This document shows, one piece after another, positions 1 through 8,087 of a DNA stretch of 62,887 nucleotides. Source of the stretch: Flavobacterium sp. HJJ (GTDB lineage: Bacteria; Bacteroidota; Bacteroidia; Flavobacteriales; Flavobacteriaceae); the NCBI RefSeq assembly GCF_015351475.1, contig NZ_JADKPR010000030.1, positions 1 to 62,887 of the forward strand, read 5' to 3'. The position numbers and the translations under genes were made by a program. Below the pieces are notes generated by a model. The model was not told the DNA's origin, did not search any database, and saw only the letters and a program-made list of their open reading frames with translations. Position 1 is the stretch's first letter. Each line of letters begins with the position of its first letter.

Positions 1-40
1 GGGAATTTGTGTAATCAGTGGCAAAAAAAAGTATTGAATG

Positions 41-69
41 AAAAAGCCCAGACCGTTAGGTATGGGCTT
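41..69 (-). terminator. Rho-independent terminator of the left-end operon
   Basis: The arms AAGCCCA (44-50) and TGGGCTT (63-69) form a hairpin. Read on the minus strand it is followed by a run of T. It lies 20 bases past the stop of the last small gene (89-265), so it ends the minus-strand four-gene operon. Confidence 0.7.
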
Positions 70-88
70 ATAAAATTCAAAATTCTTT

Positions 89-265
89 TCATTTCCTTTT
101 CCTTCGAACGAGCTTTTTGAGCAGTATCGAAATGACAAAACTGACAACCGCTCCTATAATAGCTAGAACAACAGTCTTCAAAACATCTTCCGACTGCAGA
201 TTGGGCACCATACTCAGAAAAGTACCACTGATAGTTCCCATCAATGGACTGTTACTGGCTTGCAT
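89..265 (-). CDS. Small single-span membrane protein (58 aa), unrecognised
   Basis: I do not recognise this protein. The frame opens with ATG at 265 and closes at 89, giving 58 residues. The N-terminal half is Ser/Pro/Leu-rich. Residues of about 28-48 form one hydrophobic segment (LKTVVLAIIGAVVSFVISIL), followed by a strongly basic tail (KKLVRRKRK), which predicts the tail on the cytoplasmic side. Its ATG shares one base with the TGA of the upstream 71-residue gene, so the two are probably translationally coupled. A terminator follows directly. Size, single span and charged tail recall phage holins, but no family match can be claimed. It is the last gene of the cassette 89-1644. Confidence 0.6.
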   Translation of the reverse strand: MQASNSPLMGTISGTFLSMVPNLQSEDVLKTVVLAIIGAVVSFVISILLKKLVRRKRK

Positions 266-480
266 CAGGATTCGAAATTAGGGTGAGTAGTCAATTGGCT
301 GACGGCAGATAATACAGTGCCGGCAGCTGTCAGATAGCCGGCAATTGAAATCAGCGCAGGTGGCAGTGCTATTGGAGCATTAATAACACTGACACCAGCA
401 GTTGCGAGAACAAGCCCGATAGTGCGAAGAACTTTAAAGAATTTTGGAGTGGGAGCAGTAGCTCTTTTTAGAATACTCAT
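265..480 (-). CDS. Small hydrophobic protein (71 aa), unrecognised
   Basis: I do not recognise this protein. It has a basic N-terminus (residues 1-17, including KRATAPTPKFFK) and then two hydrophobic stretches, about residues 20-40 and 42-62, rich in Ala, Val, Ile and Leu. It is probably a small two-span membrane protein. It starts 11 bases after the stop of the DUF5675-like gene and its stop overlaps the start of the 58-residue gene (TGATG), so it belongs to the same transcript. Two small membrane proteins beside a DUF5675-like protein give the cassette a holin-like look. That is a resemblance of layout only. Confidence 0.65.
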   Translation of the reverse strand: MSILKRATAPTPKFFKVLRTIGLVLATAGVSVINAPIALPPALISIAGYLTAAGTVLSAVSQLTTHPNFES

Positions 481-491
481 AATAGGTATTT

Positions 492-887
492 TTAAGATTG
501 AACAAGTAATAAAACACTCTCTTTTTCGTCAAGTTTTGGATAGACCAATTTCTTAAGCTTTAGAAAAGCTGGTCTGGATTGGAGTCCAATTCCTGAACCC
601 GAAAGTTGGGTAACTGGAGCAATACAGCCCTTCAGTTCTTTTACGGCATCATTAGCGGGATGAAATAAAATTAAATTTCTATTGTTAACATCCATAATTT
701 CTAAATGCCATCTGAATTTTCTGCTGTATCGCTTACATACAAAATATTCCCCTTCTGGAATGCAGGAAACCTGGCTTGCGTTGTCTTTCCACGGCAATTC
801 AATCGTATAACAGATTATTTTGCCATTGCAGACAAGTTTCCCATTTGTACCTCCTGGAAAATACGTTCTGGTCAATAGTAAAACCAT
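492..887 (-). CDS. DUF5675-like protein
   Basis: The 131-residue protein has no signal peptide or membrane segment. It opens with a short strand-rich region (MVLLLTRTYFPGGTNGKL), followed by the pattern YTIELPWKDN, then IPEGEYFV, then ILFHPANDAVKELKGCIAP. These motifs match my memory of the family called DUF5675, found in Bacteroidota chromosomes and in phages; its biochemical role is unknown. The conserved His, Asn and Cys (FHPAN, GCIAP) would suit an enzyme site, but this is inference. Its ATG is one base past the stop of the 251-residue gene, so the pair is tightly coupled. The family name is likely; the function is not known. Confidence 0.7.
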   Translation of the reverse strand: MVLLLTRTYFPGGTNGKLVCNGKIICYTIELPWKDNASQVSCIPEGEYFVCKRYSRKFRWHLEIMDVNNRNLILFHPANDAVKELKGCIAPVTQLSGSGIGLQSRPAFLKLKKLVYPKLDEKESVLLLVQS

Positions 888-888
888 C

Positions 889-1644
889 TTATATACCGTT
901 TACGGCCGCCAGAGCCAATGGGTTGTAAGTTCCATTTTTAAGGGAATACATTTTGCCGTTGACTTCTTGGTAAAACTCCATTCCTAAGGCTAAAAAAAGT
1001 GGTTTTCCGCTATTAGGGGTTACCATATTAATATGAGAAATAGCTGATGTAGGCTGTGTATCCCATGGCAGTGGCAGTGTCTCCGAATGCGATTCAATAA
1101 ATGTTTCTGCTTCAAAATCTATTTCCGTTCCTGCCGATATGATTTTAAAATGAGTGGTACCAGCTGGAGCAGCTATCATATTGGCAGGTACAAAAGAAGC
1201 GAAATCAACAGTGATTGCACCACTGACACGGTCAATTGCTGCGGTATACGGGGCAAACAGACTGGTGCCTAATGTTCCATTGATATTAAATTCGAAGCCA
1301 ATTAACAATTCCGCTTCTCCGTCGATAATATTCCGCATCCCGCGTTCACTGGTGCTGTCAGCCTGAATTACTTTGATCATAGACTGCGTCAGTCGGCTGA
1401 CCATTCTGCTGTCAGCAGTATTTAAAAGTAAGGATCGTATGGAAGTTCTCAAAACTTTGCCAGCCTTTCCCGCTCTTCCAAATTCAGCACCATTCTCACG
1501 GGTGCGCTGAAAAGCAGGATCATTTGCAATTCGTTTTGCATCGATTCCTCCTTTTTCACGAGCCATGTGTCCGTCTTTAGTTTTGTAAAAAGTAATATCC
1601 CCGATAGTCCCTTTTAATTTAATAATGCCTTTTTGCTGAGCCAT
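889..1644 (-). CDS. Conserved Bacteroidota protein of unknown function (251 aa)
   Basis: First gene of the minus-strand cassette. The N-terminus (MAQQKGIIKLKGTIGDITFY) and the stretch AFQRTRENGAEFGRAGKAGK resemble a protein type I recall from many Flavobacteriia genomes as hypothetical, often in several copies. No signal peptide, membrane segment or enzyme motif is visible. The first 110 residues are basic and helical; the rest (about 115-250) looks beta-rich, with repeated Thr/Ala/Pro-containing strands such as SFVPANMIAAPAGTTHF. That could be a structural or surface domain. No Bacteroidota -7 element is obvious upstream. The next gene starts after a single spacer base. Function unknown. Confidence 0.65.
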   Translation of the reverse strand: MAQQKGIIKLKGTIGDITFYKTKDGHMAREKGGIDAKRIANDPAFQRTRENGAEFGRAGKAGKVLRTSIRSLLLNTADSRMVSRLTQSMIKVIQADSTSERGMRNIIDGEAELLIGFEFNINGTLGTSLFAPYTAAIDRVSGAITVDFASFVPANMIAAPAGTTHFKIISAGTEIDFEAETFIESHSETLPLPWDTQPTSAISHINMVTPNSGKPLFLALGMEFYQEVNGKMYSLKNGTYNPLALAAVNGI

Positions 1645-1898
1645 AATTTCTGTTAGTATAATGTTGATGTTTAAAATGTTCGGTACATTTTTTCAAACCT
1701 TACAAATCAGTTTCGATGCATCTAGAAGCGGATTTATAATGCAAAGGTGTTACTATCGTATTTAGTATCAAAGGCATAGGGTTCAGGAACAGCCAATAAG
1801 TGCTGTAAAGATCATTATAGCTTTTTTTGCCTATAGAAAAACCTCGTTAATTGTCCTGAATGATTATAAGAATTTAAGAGCCTGTTTAAATTTCATTC

Positions 1899-2068
1899 GT
1901 CTCAAATAGAGTTTAAAACGATGCACTTTCAGTGCATCCCGCTTTAGCTTCTAAAAAAGTTTTTGCCACAGAGTCACAGATAAAAAATGATTTTAAATCT
2001 GTGAATCTGTAGCAGAATTTAATCAATTTTCGCAGTCCAGCGTTGCAGAATTTCAGTCTGCCTAACCA
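1899..2068 (+). repeat. Dispersed ~200-bp repeat, copy A (partial)
   Basis: Matches the copies at 17029-17229 (reverse) and 33578-33771 from GTCTCAAATAGAG to about CCTAACCA, then diverges, so its right end is missing or altered. It contains the palindrome GCACTTTCAGTGC and a hairpin at 1965-2013 with arms GCCACAGAGTCACAGAT and ATCTGTGAATCTGTAGC (two mismatches). The hairpin loop reads AAAAAATGATTTTAA here, the same orientation as copy B and opposite to copy C. Confidence 0.85.
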
Positions 2069-2313
2069 TACTCCTGGGTAAAGCCCACCCAAAGGCATGG
2101 ATAGTGCATGAAGAATGTATAAAGAAAGAAAAAGTAGTTTAGCAATAAATCAGTATTATTGAGTAGTAGACCACGGCATTCGCATTTAAAAAAAATGAAT
2201 TTCACCAATTAACACTAATTCTTATCAAAATTGAAATCAAATTTTACAGCTTTTTACAGTTTCGAATATTTTGTGTAATTAAATAGCAATCTTAATTCGT
2301 GCAGATTAGTGTA

Positions 2314-2417
2314 ATACCATTTAGAAATATAAAATATTCCAATTTTGGCTCCCTCTCCTCTGGAGAGGGTTGGGGTGAGGATAAATAAAAAAACTATTTT
2401 ATATTTCTAAATGGTAT
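2314..2417. repeat. Miniature element with perfect 23-bp terminal inverted repeats
   Basis: The arms 2314-2336 and 2395-2417 (ATACCATTTAGAAA... and ...TTTCTAAATGGTAT) are exact reverse complements over 23 bases. They enclose a 58-base core with the palindrome CCCTCTCC-TCT-GGAGAGGG and then TTGGGGTGAGG. TAAT occurs on both sides (2312-2315 and 2417-2420), a possible target duplication. The arrangement is that of a MITE or REP-like mobile element. It has no coding capacity. Confidence 0.75.
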
Positions 2418-2618
2418 AATTCGTGTCAGAAACTTTTAAAAGCGAATGCCGTTGGTAGTAGACGGCTTTTATAACTCAGGAGTTTCTTAGCAGGCTGATT
2501 CGATCTGTTTGGTATTAGTAACGACAGTCATATAAAACGATATGAGCAGAAATCTAAATCCTGTTTTATAGTATTTTAAATGGGATTCTTTGTTTTAGTT
2601 TGGGATGTTTTGTAAAAC

Positions 2619-4031
2619 CTATTTTCCGATGCAGAAATTAGCAAAAATATTCCCCAGTAATTCATCATTAGTAACCTGACCCGTAATCATCCCAAATTGG
2701 TACAGCGCTTCTTTAATGTCAAGGGCCATAAGGTCACTGGAAAGATTACTTTCCAGCCCGAATTTCACTTTCTGAATTTCGTCAAGGGCTTTTAGCAGCG
2801 AATCATAATGGCGTGTATTAGTGACAATTGTTTCGTTATTCCGAAGTGCTCCGGTGTTAACAAAAGAAAGCAGTTCATTCTTTAAGTCATCAACGCCAAT
2901 TCGTTCTTTAGCAGAAATGTAAATGGTTTTTGGCTGCTGGTTATTGGTTGCTAGTTTTGCTTCGATTACTTCTGTCATTTCTTTAGAAAGTAAGTCTTTT
3001 TTATTAATGATAACCAAAATAGGCTTTTGCGGATACAGATTTTGTGTTTTGTTGATTTCAATAAGTAAGTTATCCAGTTTTTCATTCACTGACAGCTGAC
3101 GGCCATCAGCTAAATACAAAACAACCTGCGCCTGATCAATTTTCTCAAAAGTTTTTTTGATTCCGATGCTTTCCACCACATCGGCGGTTTCACGTATTCC
3201 GGCGGTATCTATAAATCGAAAGCCGATGCCGCCAATCACCAACTCGTCCTCGATAGTATCGCGTGTAGTCCCTGCAATTTCCGAAACAATAGCGCGTTCT
3301 TCATTTAATAAAGCATTCAGCAGTGTAGATTTCCCCACATTGGGTTCGCCTACAATAGCAACAGGAATGCCGTTTTTGATAACGTTACCAACGGCAAACG
3401 AATCAATCAAACGCTTAAGTACAAATTCTATTCGGTTCAATAATTCATGAAATTGCGTTCTGTCGGCAAATTCAACATCTTCTTCGGCAAAGTCCAATTC
3501 CAGTTCGATTAAAGAAGCAAAATTTAATAATTCTTCGCGCAGTTTAGCAATTTCATTAGAAAAACCACCGCGCATTTGCTGCATCGCAATCTGATGTGAA
3601 GCTTCGTTATCTGACGAAATTAAATCCGCTACAGCTTCAGCTTGAGATAAATCTAATTTCCCATTCAAAAATGCTCTTAATGTAAATTCACCCGCATCGG
3701 CCATTCGGCAGCCTTTTCGAAGCAGCAGCTGAATAATTTGCTGCTGAATATAAGTTGAACCATGACACGAAATTTCAATGGTATTTTCGCCCGTATAAGA
3801 GTTAGGTCCTTTGAATACAGACACTAAAACTTCGTCCAGTGTTTTTTGTCCGTCAATAATATGTCCCAAATGAAGTGTGTGGGATTTTTGCTGTGTCAGA
3901 TCTTTGTTTTTTATGGATCTAAAAACCGAATGGCCTATAGCTATGGCATTTTCGCCCGAAATACGGATTATGGCAATGGCACCAGCTCCCGAAGGAGTGG
4001 CTAAGGCAACTATAGAATCGTTTTGGATCAT
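2619..4031 (-). CDS. mnmE: tRNA modification GTPase MnmE
   Basis: With MnmG it installs the carboxymethylaminomethyl group on U34 of tRNAs, using GTP and a folate one-carbon donor. The 470-residue length is normal. Visible parts are the N-terminal folate-binding domain, the helical domain, and a Ras-like GTPase inserted at about residues 215-375: G1 GEPNVGKS, G2 TRDTI, G3 DTAG, G4 NKKD and G5 SAKE. The C-terminal CIGK motif is intact. An ATG six codons upstream (4049) is possible. I prefer 4031 because the protein then begins MIQNDSIVALATP, as family members do. It is a single-gene unit, with the repeat-filled spacer behind it. Confidence 0.96.
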   Translation of the reverse strand: MIQNDSIVALATPSGAGAIAIIRISGENAIAIGHSVFRSIKNKDLTQQKSHTLHLGHIIDGQKTLDEVLVSVFKGPNSYTGENTIEISCHGSTYIQQQIIQLLLRKGCRMADAGEFTLRAFLNGKLDLSQAEAVADLISSDNEASHQIAMQQMRGGFSNEIAKLREELLNFASLIELELDFAEEDVEFADRTQFHELLNRIEFVLKRLIDSFAVGNVIKNGIPVAIVGEPNVGKSTLLNALLNEERAIVSEIAGTTRDTIEDELVIGGIGFRFIDTAGIRETADVVESIGIKKTFEKIDQAQVVLYLADGRQLSVNEKLDNLLIEINKTQNLYPQKPILVIINKKDLLSKEMTEVIEAKLATNNQQPKTIYISAKERIGVDDLKNELLSFVNTGALRNNETIVTNTRHYDSLLKALDEIQKVKFGLESNLSSDLMALDIKEALYQFGMITGQVTNDELLGNIFANFCIGK

Positions 4032-4232
4032 AACAAAAAATTTATGCAAAAGTAAACAAATTAGTGATTAGCCGGAGGCATTGAAAATTTAAAAGTCAAA
4101 CCATAAACCACAAACAATAAACATATCCCAGCCTTTAAATTATGTAAATCAAATTGATAATTATCATACTTTATCTGTATGAAATTTTGTAAATTTATAC
4201 TAGTTATTGGTAATCAGTAAATTATCTGTAAA

Positions 4233-5060
4233 ATGAAAAAAATATTGTTCCCAACAGATTTTTCAGAAGCTTCAAAAAATGCTTTTATATATGCGCTAAA
4301 GCTCGCCGATGCTATAGATGCCGAGATTATTACGCTTCATGTTTACGAATTGAATTCACCGGCTTATCTGGACGTTTCAGTCTATCTGCATGAAATCTAT
4401 CAGTATGAAGAATTGAGCGATTTCGAAAATTACAAAGATGAAGTGCCTGTACTGCGGAACATTGCCCAAACCCATGATTTGGAACACATCAAAATAAGCA
4501 ATGTACTTATTCAGGGCTATCTGGTGGACGAAGTCGCGAAGATTTCCAAAGAAGAGCCAATAGACTTTATCGTTATGGGAACTAAGGGAGTTACCCACTT
4601 GCGTGAAGTCTTTTTGGGTACAGTAGCCACCCGGATAATGAACGAATGCAGTACGGCCGTTTTGGTCATTCCTGAGAAATGCACTTATACCCCGATAACC
4701 AAAATTTTATTCAATACAAGGTATCTTCTGGACGATATTGAGCCTCTGAAAAAAGTAGCGGCGCTGGCCAATGTATTTCGGGCACACATCGACTGTCTCA
4801 GCATAAAAACACCGCATACCGTTCAGGACAATGATTTTGAGGCCGATTTCAAGAATATTTTCAGAGATGCAGACATTAGTTTTCATTCTGTTATAGAGAA
4901 TGATATCGAAGGAGCAATTTTCAAGTATATCGATCAAAATGCTATAAATATGGCAGCAATCCATGTACGGCATAGAGGATTTTTTGAAAAGCTTTTTCAG
5001 GTAAGCCTGTCTGGAAAGCTGGCCTTTCATATCAATATTCCGTTCTTATCCGTTCATTAA
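4233..5060 (+). CDS. Universal stress protein, tandem UspA domains (copy 1)
   Basis: A 275-residue cytoplasmic protein with two UspA domains, about 1-145 and 150-275. The first starts KKILFPTDFSEASKNAF and holds the ATP-binding pattern G-2x-G-9x-G(S/T) as GTKG-VTHLREVFL-GT. The second half lacks that pattern, so only one nucleotide site is expected. Family members bind ATP and accumulate during starvation or oxidative stress; the exact role varies. A paralogue of almost the same length follows at 5292, with a repeat in between. I see no clear consensus promoter upstream. Confidence 0.9.
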   Translation: MKKILFPTDFSEASKNAFIYALKLADAIDAEIITLHVYELNSPAYLDVSVYLHEIYQYEELSDFENYKDEVPVLRNIAQTHDLEHIKISNVLIQGYLVDEVAKISKEEPIDFIVMGTKGVTHLREVFLGTVATRIMNECSTAVLVIPEKCTYTPITKILFNTRYLLDDIEPLKKVAALANVFRAHIDCLSIKTPHTVQDNDFEADFKNIFRDADISFHSVIENDIEGAIFKYIDQNAINMAAIHVRHRGFFEKLFQVSLSGKLAFHINIPFLSVH

Positions 5061-5082
5061 AAGTACTGAATCATGATTATTT

Positions 5083-5196
5083 GGGCGTGACCCAGCTGAG
5101 CAAAGGGGCTAAAGTATAGCAGCGTTTATTCGCCCCTTTCCTCAGCTGCGTCGGGCTTTCCGCGCTGCTTTGGCAGCCAGCTTCTATCCCTCACGC
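5083..5196. repeat. REP-like hairpin repeat between the two usp genes
   Basis: GC-rich against its surroundings. The ends GCGTGA (5085-5090) and TCACGC (5191-5196) are inverted repeats. Inside, CAGCTGAG (5093-5100) pairs with CTCAGCTG (5141-5148), and AAAGGGG (5102-5108) with CCCCTTT (5133-5139). The tail has the phrase TCGGGCTTTCCGC followed by TCTATCCCTCACGC, which I recall as a widespread Flavobacterium intergenic repeat. Confidence 0.7.
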
Positions 5197-5291
5197 GGCG
5201 TCTGCAAACAACAATTTTAGCATAATAACAGCCAGTCATAGAAATAACAGAATTGTTCCTAAAAAAAAAGTAAACTATAATTCATAAACAA

Positions 5292-6131
5292 ATGAAAAAG
5301 ATTTTATTGCCCACCGATTTTTCAGAAGTTGCCAATAATGCTTTTATTCACGCATTGGAATTTGCAAAAATTGTAAATGGTGAACTCCTGCTTTTGCACA
5401 CTTTTGAACTGCCAATAGTTGACAGTCAGTTTGTGCCTGAGAATTACTACACAGTATTTGATTCTCTGCAGTTGGCACAATTTGATATGTTCAAGAATGA
5501 AATTCCCAAACTTCGGGAACTGGCCAAGAAAAATGGCTTAGAAAATATAAAACTAAGCCATAGACTTATGGACGGCGACTTGATTTATGCAATCAAAAAA
5601 GTTGTCAAAGAAGAAAAAGTCGATTTTGTGGTAATGGGTACTTCAGGTGCATCAGGCTGGGAATCATTTTTTGTAGGATCCAATACAGGCGCAGTGCTTA
5701 CAACCGTTGATGTACCGGTCCTAAGCATACCAGTTGAAGCGCAATATGACAAAGTCAAAGCCATTGGTTTCACCACCCGATTTAGAGACAAAGACAAAGC
5801 GCCGCTGCGGCAAGTTCTCAAAATCGCCAAAAAAACCAATGCCGAAGTGAAATGTCTGTATGTCAAAACCAGCAAATCTGATGTTTTGGACACAACAATA
5901 AAGGAATGGGAAACCGAATTCTTAAATGAACCTATTACGTTTACAGTCGTAAACAGTGATTTGGTCAAAGAAACGATTATCGATTTTGTATCCCACAAAA
6001 ACATCGATATCTTAGCCATGATCACCCATAAACGAAATTTCTTTTCTGAGCTGTTCAATCCAAGTCTGACCCAAAAAATGTCCAACACTTCTGTAGTGCC
6101 GGTATTGGCTCTGCACGAAGAGGAGCTGTAA
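5292..6131 (+). CDS. Universal stress protein, tandem UspA domains (copy 2)
   Basis: A 279-residue paralogue of the gene at 4233; both begin with a KKIL-(F/L)-PTDFSE motif. The first UspA domain (about 1-150) has the nucleotide-binding pattern as GTSG-ASGWESFFV-GS. The second domain (about 155-279) is degenerate. The two genes are probably an old tandem duplication: length and domain order are the same but the sequences have diverged widely. The 230-base gap with a REP-like hairpin argues against one simple operon. The exact stress signal cannot be read from sequence. Confidence 0.9.
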   Translation: MKKILLPTDFSEVANNAFIHALEFAKIVNGELLLLHTFELPIVDSQFVPENYYTVFDSLQLAQFDMFKNEIPKLRELAKKNGLENIKLSHRLMDGDLIYAIKKVVKEEKVDFVVMGTSGASGWESFFVGSNTGAVLTTVDVPVLSIPVEAQYDKVKAIGFTTRFRDKDKAPLRQVLKIAKKTNAEVKCLYVKTSKSDVLDTTIKEWETEFLNEPITFTVVNSDLVKETIIDFVSHKNIDILAMITHKRNFFSELFNPSLTQKMSNTSVVPVLALHEEEL

Positions 6132-6192
6132 TCTTAGATTTCAGATTTAAGTTTCATTTCGATAGAGGCTTCCATTAACATTTGAAAATTTA

Positions 6193-6243
6193 AAATCTGC
6201 CATTGTCATTGCTGTTGATATTTGAAATCTGCCATTGCCATTG
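6193..6243 (+). repeat. Short direct repeat at the MutS-like promoter
   Basis: AAATCTGCCATTGTCATTG (6193-6211) recurs with one change at 6225-6243, a 32-base period. The second copy contains the TTG -33 element of the predicted promoter at 6235-6265. Confidence 0.7.
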
Positions 6244-6265
6244 AATTTCTGATTCCCTACATTTG
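6235..6265 (+). promoter_or_regulatory. Promoter of the MutS-like gene
   Basis: TTG (6235-6237), a 20-base spacer, then TACATTTG (6258-6265), a full match to the Bacteroidota -7 consensus TAnnTTTG. Transcription would start near 6272, 13 bases before the ATG at 6285. This rules out the in-frame ATG at 6222. Confidence 0.75.
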
Positions 6266-6284
6266 TGTATCATTAAAACAAACA

Positions 6285-8057
6285 ATGGAAATTTATAAAA
6301 CCAATAGTCAAAGCCATTCAGAGGATTTAAAGGAAATTAACAGCAAGTACAACAGCATAAGTTTTTTTAGACTTATCAGTATTCTGCTTTTCTTAGGAAG
6401 CTTATTTTATTACATAAAAACCAGTGAAATAGTATTTGTCATGATGGCAGTTATACTATTCGCTGGTTTTATTATTTTGATGCGGATTCATTCAAAGCTG
6501 TCTTTTCAAAAAAAGATAAAAACAGCGCTGGTGGAAATTAACGAAAATGAAACCGCCTATTTGGAACGAAAAGCAATCCCTTTTGAAAATGGTGCCGAAT
6601 TCAATGATTTTCACCATCCGTATGCCTATGATCTGGATATATTTGGAGCGCATTCTTTGTTCCAAAACCTAAACAGAACCGCAACTTATATCGGCAAGAA
6701 GACATTAGCGAGACAATTATTGACGCTTTTGCCAAACAGTGAAATAATCCAGAATCATAAAGCTGTTCAGGAGTTAAAAGAAAAATTAGAGTGGCGTCAG
6801 GAGTTTTTGGCTTTTGCCAAAGCAGGGAAGGACAGTCAGTCAGTTTACTCAGCATTACTGGAGTGGAGCCGATTTGAAAGTTCTTCTTTATCAAAAACGG
6901 ATACGCTTTTATCTTTTCTGTTTCCAATAGGTTTTTTTAGTAATCTGCTGGGATATTTTTTTACTTCCAATCCAGTATTCCTGTCGTATCTGACTTTTTT
7001 CTTTGTATTAAACATGTCATTTTTAGGCCGGTTTTACAAAAGAATAACTATTGAAATTGCCAATGCTGAAAATATTGATGTCATAGTAAAACAGTACAGT
7101 TTACTGGTTCAAAAGATAGAAAATGAAAACTTTCAGTCCGAAAAATTAATTGCTTTACAGCAAAAATTATACTTCCAGAATCAGAAAGCAAGCGTGCACC
7201 TTAAGAAATTATCCGAATTATTTTCTAATATGGATACCATTGGGAATTTTGTAACGGCTTTATTGTTCAACGGAACATTTCTTTTCAATCTTCATGTGTT
7301 GAGATCGCTGATCGTTTGGAAAAAACAGCATGCAGCAGTCATTGAGGGATGGCTGGAAGTGATAGGGGAGTTCGAAATGCTGAACAGTCTGGCTAATCTC
7401 TCTTATAACAATCCCGATTTTGCATACCCAGTATTAAATAACGATCATAAAATTGATTTCACAAATTTGAGTCACCCTTTATTGAATCCAGCTACTAGGA
7501 AAGGTAACGATGTACAGTTTTATCCGCAGTCGTTTATGATTTTGACGGGTTCCAATATGTCTGGTAAAAGTACTTTCCTGCGCAGTCTGGGAATCAATAT
7601 GGTGCTTGCAGGGATGGGGTCGCCTGTCTGCGCACGTGAAGCTAATGTGCATCCGATGCCAGTTTTAGTTTCGATGCGTCTTTCAGATTCATTGTCCGAC
7701 AGCGAATCCTATTTCTTCGCTGAAATTAAGCGTTTAAAGCAGATTATGGATGAGTTGGAGTTAAGTCCTGCTTTTGTCCTTCTGGACGAAATTCTGCGTG
7801 GCACCAATTCCGATGATAAACGAAACGGAACCATTGAAGTGGTCAAAAAAGTAATTGCTAAAAAAGCAATCGGAGCCATCGCAACACACGACATAGAAGT
7901 CTGCTTGACCACAAATGAGTATCCTGATATTTTAACTAATAAATGTTTTGAAGTCGAAATTAGCAGCAATGAACTCCATTTTGATTATAAACTCCGTGAC
8001 GGCATCTGTCAAAACAAAAGCGCCACTTTTTTAATGCAGAAGATGGGGGTTATTTAG
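6285..8057 (+). CDS. Membrane-anchored MutS-family ATPase
   Basis: A 590-residue protein whose C-terminal third is a MutS-type ABC ATPase. Walker A is GSNMSGKS at about residue 421, a Walker B-like LLDEILRGTNS lies near residue 500, and THD follows (ATHDIEV). The N-terminal mismatch-recognition domain of true MutS is missing. Instead there are hydrophobic pairs at about residues 25-65 (FFRLISILLFLGSLFYYI and VIFVMMAVILF-like) and 205-255, so the protein is probably membrane-bound. Bacteroidota carry such short MutS homologues besides MutS and MutS2; their role is not known and need not be mismatch repair. The start at 6285 is set by the promoter just upstream. Confidence 0.85.
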   Translation: MEIYKTNSQSHSEDLKEINSKYNSISFFRLISILLFLGSLFYYIKTSEIVFVMMAVILFAGFIILMRIHSKLSFQKKIKTALVEINENETAYLERKAIPFENGAEFNDFHHPYAYDLDIFGAHSLFQNLNRTATYIGKKTLARQLLTLLPNSEIIQNHKAVQELKEKLEWRQEFLAFAKAGKDSQSVYSALLEWSRFESSSLSKTDTLLSFLFPIGFFSNLLGYFFTSNPVFLSYLTFFFVLNMSFLGRFYKRITIEIANAENIDVIVKQYSLLVQKIENENFQSEKLIALQQKLYFQNQKASVHLKKLSELFSNMDTIGNFVTALLFNGTFLFNLHVLRSLIVWKKQHAAVIEGWLEVIGEFEMLNSLANLSYNNPDFAYPVLNNDHKIDFTNLSHPLLNPATRKGNDVQFYPQSFMILTGSNMSGKSTFLRSLGINMVLAGMGSPVCAREANVHPMPVLVSMRLSDSLSDSESYFFAEIKRLKQIMDELELSPAFVLLDEILRGTNSDDKRNGTIEVVKKVIAKKAIGAIATHDIEVCLTTNEYPDILTNKCFEVEISSNELHFDYKLRDGICQNKSATFLMQKMGVI

Positions 8058-8087
8058 TTTTTCCTGCCGGTTTTTCAGTCGCAAAGC

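Larger units (their letters stand above)
1645..2618. other. Gene-free spacer rich in repeats
   Basis: No credible gene. It carries copy A of a dispersed repeat (1899-2068) and an element with perfect 23-base terminal inverted repeats (2314-2417), both listed separately. The rest (1645-1898, 2069-2313 and 2418-2618) is AT-rich. It contains phrases such as the stretch around 2290-2312 and 2418-2430 that look like one older repeat split by the inserted element. The open frame 1913-2098 on the minus strand lies inside the repeat and is not a gene. Confidence 0.7.

Noticed and set aside
1913..2098. Open frame of 61 codons on the minus strand
   Set aside because: It lies inside copy A of the dispersed repeat and has no protein-like features.
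5585..6088. Open frame of 167 codons on the minus strand
   Set aside because: Fully overlaps the second universal stress gene; composition is that of an antisense shadow.
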